A DNA stretch of 64,000 nucleotides, from NCBI GenBank assembly GCA_033439255.1, contig JAVRDV010000016.1, positions 682,001 through 746,000 of the forward strand, read 5' to 3'. Source of the stretch: Hericium rajendrae. Lineage: Eukaryota > Basidiomycota > Agaricomycetes > Russulales > Hericiaceae. Below are positions 59,102-64,000 of this stretch, in pieces. Both the position numbers and the translations under genes were made by a program. The notes under the pieces were generated by a model. The model worked only from the letters and a program-made list of their open reading frames with translations. It did not search any database and had not been told where the DNA came from. The stretch's first letter is position 1. Every line of letters starts with the position of its first letter.

Positions 59102-60018
59102 ATGCGTGAACTCAACGCTGTCGTCCTGGGAGGTGCGGCGCTGTCTCACTGTTGTTGCCTTGCTATGCTCACAACGCGATCCTCGGATCCTTAGCCGGAG
59201 GCGTCGGCAAGTCTGCGCTGACTGTTCGGTTCATTCGCGATGTGTTCGTGGAAAACTACGACCCAACCATCGAGGGTGCGCTGTTCTTACACTAAATCCT
59301 TAGCCTTCTCTTACTGTCGTGCCAGAGGAATACCGCAGGATTGTAGAGCTCGACGGCGAGTCATATGCTGTTCGTGGATTCTCATCTCGTTCTCATTACG
59401 ATGAGCTGGATGCGTTCAATCTCGCCTGACCAAACCTCGCGTCTCCAGCTTGAGATTCTGGATACCGCTGGCGCGGAGCAGTTCAAGGCTCTCAACGAGT
59501 CCTACATCAAGGTAAGACGTCTGGTTGAGTTTGCTCCTCATCCACATCATAATCTGCGTCCGTCAGTCCGGCAGAGGCTTTATCCTTGTGTTCAGGTGAG
59601 AGGCTCATTATTGTTGAGCTCTGATTGAAGGCTGAAGCACACTGTGAGTTAGCCTCGCGCAGGAAGCAACTCTGCGAGAAGTGGACAGTTTACGGCAACA
59701 GATCTATCGGGTGAAGGGAGAGAACAGCGTAAGTTTCCATGCCCTGGGGCTCGTGATTGAGGTGATTGACTCCTGATCAAGAATGTTCCCATCGTTGTTG
59801 TCGGAACGAAGATGGATCTTCCCAACGAGCGCGAGGTGCAGCAGTCAACAATCGAGGAGCTGAGTGCCCGATGGGGTCTCCGCTTCTACGAAACCTCCGC
59901 GAAACGCAACTGGAACGTCAAGGAGGCGTTCGAAGATCTCGTGCGGCAAATGCGCGACCGCTACCCCCAAGAACCATCGAAGAGAAAGAAGGTCGCGAAG
60001 AACTGTATTGTGATGTGA
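59102..60018 (+). CDS. Ras/Rap (Rsr1-like) small GTPase
   Basis: The spliced protein starts [26 protein letters not shown]: the first exon ends after VVLG+G and the second supplies the rest of the P-loop GAGGVGKS. Switch I reads [14 protein letters not shown], switch [21 protein letters not shown] (Rap/Rsr1-like DTAGxEQF rather than Ras DTAGQEEY). Later blocks: [34 protein letters not shown], and [20 protein letters not shown] with the SAK motif. The base-recognition motif is TKMD rather than NKxD. The tail is basic ([11 protein letters not shown]) and ends in CIVM, a CaaX box for prenylation, so it is a plasma-membrane switch. Rsr1/Bud1 homologs control polarity; the match to that class is inferred from switch II. 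Several introns of about 60 nt. Confidence 0.92.
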
Positions 60019-60395
60019 TGTGTTGGATCCCGCACTTTCTACCTAACCTATCTTCGCTATATATTGGTGCAATTTTGCTTTTTGCATTTACCTACGGCAT
60101 CTCTATTAGTTTACTCTACAAGTTTCCAGCTGTCGCTGTCGCGCACCCTCATTTTATGGCTACGGTATTTATCTTATCATTGGACTTCTCATTGGACTTA
60201 TTTGGACTTATTATTTGACAATATTATGTAATCTCCTTATCACGGGCCCCATTTGCTGACCAATGCGCGGTCGATTTTGAGAGTCCGCCGTGAGAATTTT
60301 TCCGACGCCACATTGTTTGTTCCGACTGCGTGCGTCTTCTGCTGCACCCTTCTTTCTCTCTTACTCCCATAGACCATCAACAAGGCAAGCATATC
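60019..60395. promoter_or_regulatory. Ras-like 3' flank and DBP2 promoter
   Basis: Both genes run in the same direction, so this 377-nt region holds the first gene's 3' end and the DBP2 core promoter and leader. No other gene is seen. Confidence 0.4.
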
Positions 60396-63195
<2,800 letters not shown>

Positions 63196-63883
63196 GCACT
63201 TCGCTTCGCAAGCCCAGTCGTTCGTTTCTGTCCGGTGTATGTGCGCTTTGGACATGTGTTTCGCTGCCTGTGTCTGTTACAATATGCTTCTGCTCTCTCG
63301 CTTGGTCGCATTCCCCTAGAGCACGTCATGGCATTTTTATATTCGCTTAGATTCTTGTAATTCGCATGCTTGCATGTCATGGATTCATGTTTCCATATTG
63401 TGATTGTGTGCCTGAGATGATGTTCTCACAAAACAGTGGAGGATATGAGTTGAGATCTTGGTATTCACGGATACGTCGAAGCCGCAACAGCCGGTCAATA
63501 CTTTGTTACTTGCCACTTTATTTAGTCTTCATCGAGCGACGAAGGAGTCGAGCTGGAGTTCTATCATTACGACCTGCGGGTAAGTGCTTGAGGGTGGACG
63601 CGGCAGAAATAGCGGTTTGAATATGTTGTCCCGGTGTACCGCTTCCCAGATATTTTCTCTCTCGATAACTTGTGCCGCATGAACACAAGATATTTACGTT
63701 AGAACATGATAGTATTCCGACAAAAAGTCAGACTTAATCAAGGCTTCATTGTAGCAAAAGACACGTGCGAAGAGACAGCAGGAGCACGTAACTGATGGAT
63801 AAGCGTACATACCTCGACAGTACCAAAAAGATTTGGTATACAGATACACAAGGATATACTTTCTAGATCAACCGCCGACGTCT
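63196..63883. other. DBP2 3' flank and intergenic
   Basis: AT-richer DNA between the DBP2 stop and the convergent hydrolase gene. No gene is seen. Confidence 0.4.
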
Positions 63884-64000
63884 TCAGAGATGTGCCGCGC
63901 CTGCGCCCTTCGACGCCACCAGCGCCTCCTCCCAGAAGAACTTGATCAGCTCCGCGCGCATCACGGGTGGATACTCGTGCCCAAAGCCCGCGAGCACCTG
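63884..64000 (-). CDS. C-terminal end of a probable alpha/beta hydrolase (cut by window edge)
   Basis: Read on the minus strand from the edge: QVLAGFGHEYPPVMRAELIK, then FFWEEALVASKGAGAAHL and the stop at 63884-63886. The GHEYPPxMxxExxxFF pattern resembles the catalytic-His end of esterase/PHB-depolymerase-like or dienelactone-hydrolase-like alpha/beta hydrolases. Only about 38 codons are visible, so the family assignment is tentative. Confidence 0.6.
   Translation of the reverse strand, partial: QVLAGFGHEYPPVMRAELIKFFWEEALVASKGAGAAHL

Overview
The window is nuclear DNA of a filamentous basidiomycete, most likely an Agaricomycete (mushroom or polypore type). Three things support this. Coding exons are GC-rich and broken by many introns of about 50-60 nt with GT..AG ends. 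Protein families typical of Agaricomycetes are present: a hom1/hom2-like homeodomain protein, a DUF7223-like secreted protein, an F-box-like protein and a GH79 enzyme. Convergent and divergent single-copy eukaryotic housekeeping genes are packed closely together. I saw no LTR, LINE or DNA transposon, no virus-like element and no CRISPR-like array. I support 28 protein genes (one cut by the right edge) and one tRNA. Most genes are split, so many short open frames are exons, and I joined them by reading splice sites and conserved protein motifs.

Left third (1-24 kb): a short-chain dehydrogenase with an apparent frameshift; a CobW/ZNG1-type metallochaperone GTPase; an F-box-like gene; a J-domain protein; a large Zn2Cys6 transcription factor; a TMEM41/VTT membrane protein with an apparent frameshift; a secreted Ser/Thr-rich protein behind a clear TATA box; tRNA-Val(AAC); and the GPI-lipid remodelling protein CWH43.

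Middle (24-45 kb): AP-3 beta adaptin, COX12, PRP18, JJJ1, TIM13, a homeodomain factor with about 2 kb of empty upstream DNA, U1-70K, COX10, a ZNF830-like zinc finger protein and citrate synthase. The gap at 41.5-43.7 kb holds diverged direct repeats.

Right third (46-64 kb): exosome RRP41, tRNA m7G methyltransferase TRM8, nicotinate phosphoribosyltransferase, GH79 glycosidase, ARPC2, eIF4B, an SR/PPIG-type cyclophilin, a Ras/Rap-like GTPase, the DEAD-box helicase DBP2 and the tail of a probable alpha/beta hydrolase.

Much of the window serves two themes: RNA processing and ribosome biogenesis (PRP18, U1-70K, ZNF830-like, JJJ1, RRP41, TRM8, DBP2, eIF4B) and mitochondrial respiration (COX12, TIM13, COX10, citrate synthase). 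No new operon-like system is evident. The most unusual signals are in gene structure: three genes whose first coding exon is only the start codon or start codon plus one base, an 8-nt microexon in COX12, a 726-nt intron in DBP2 at what I recall as a conserved, autoregulatory intron site, and a GC-AG intron inside a zinc cluster.
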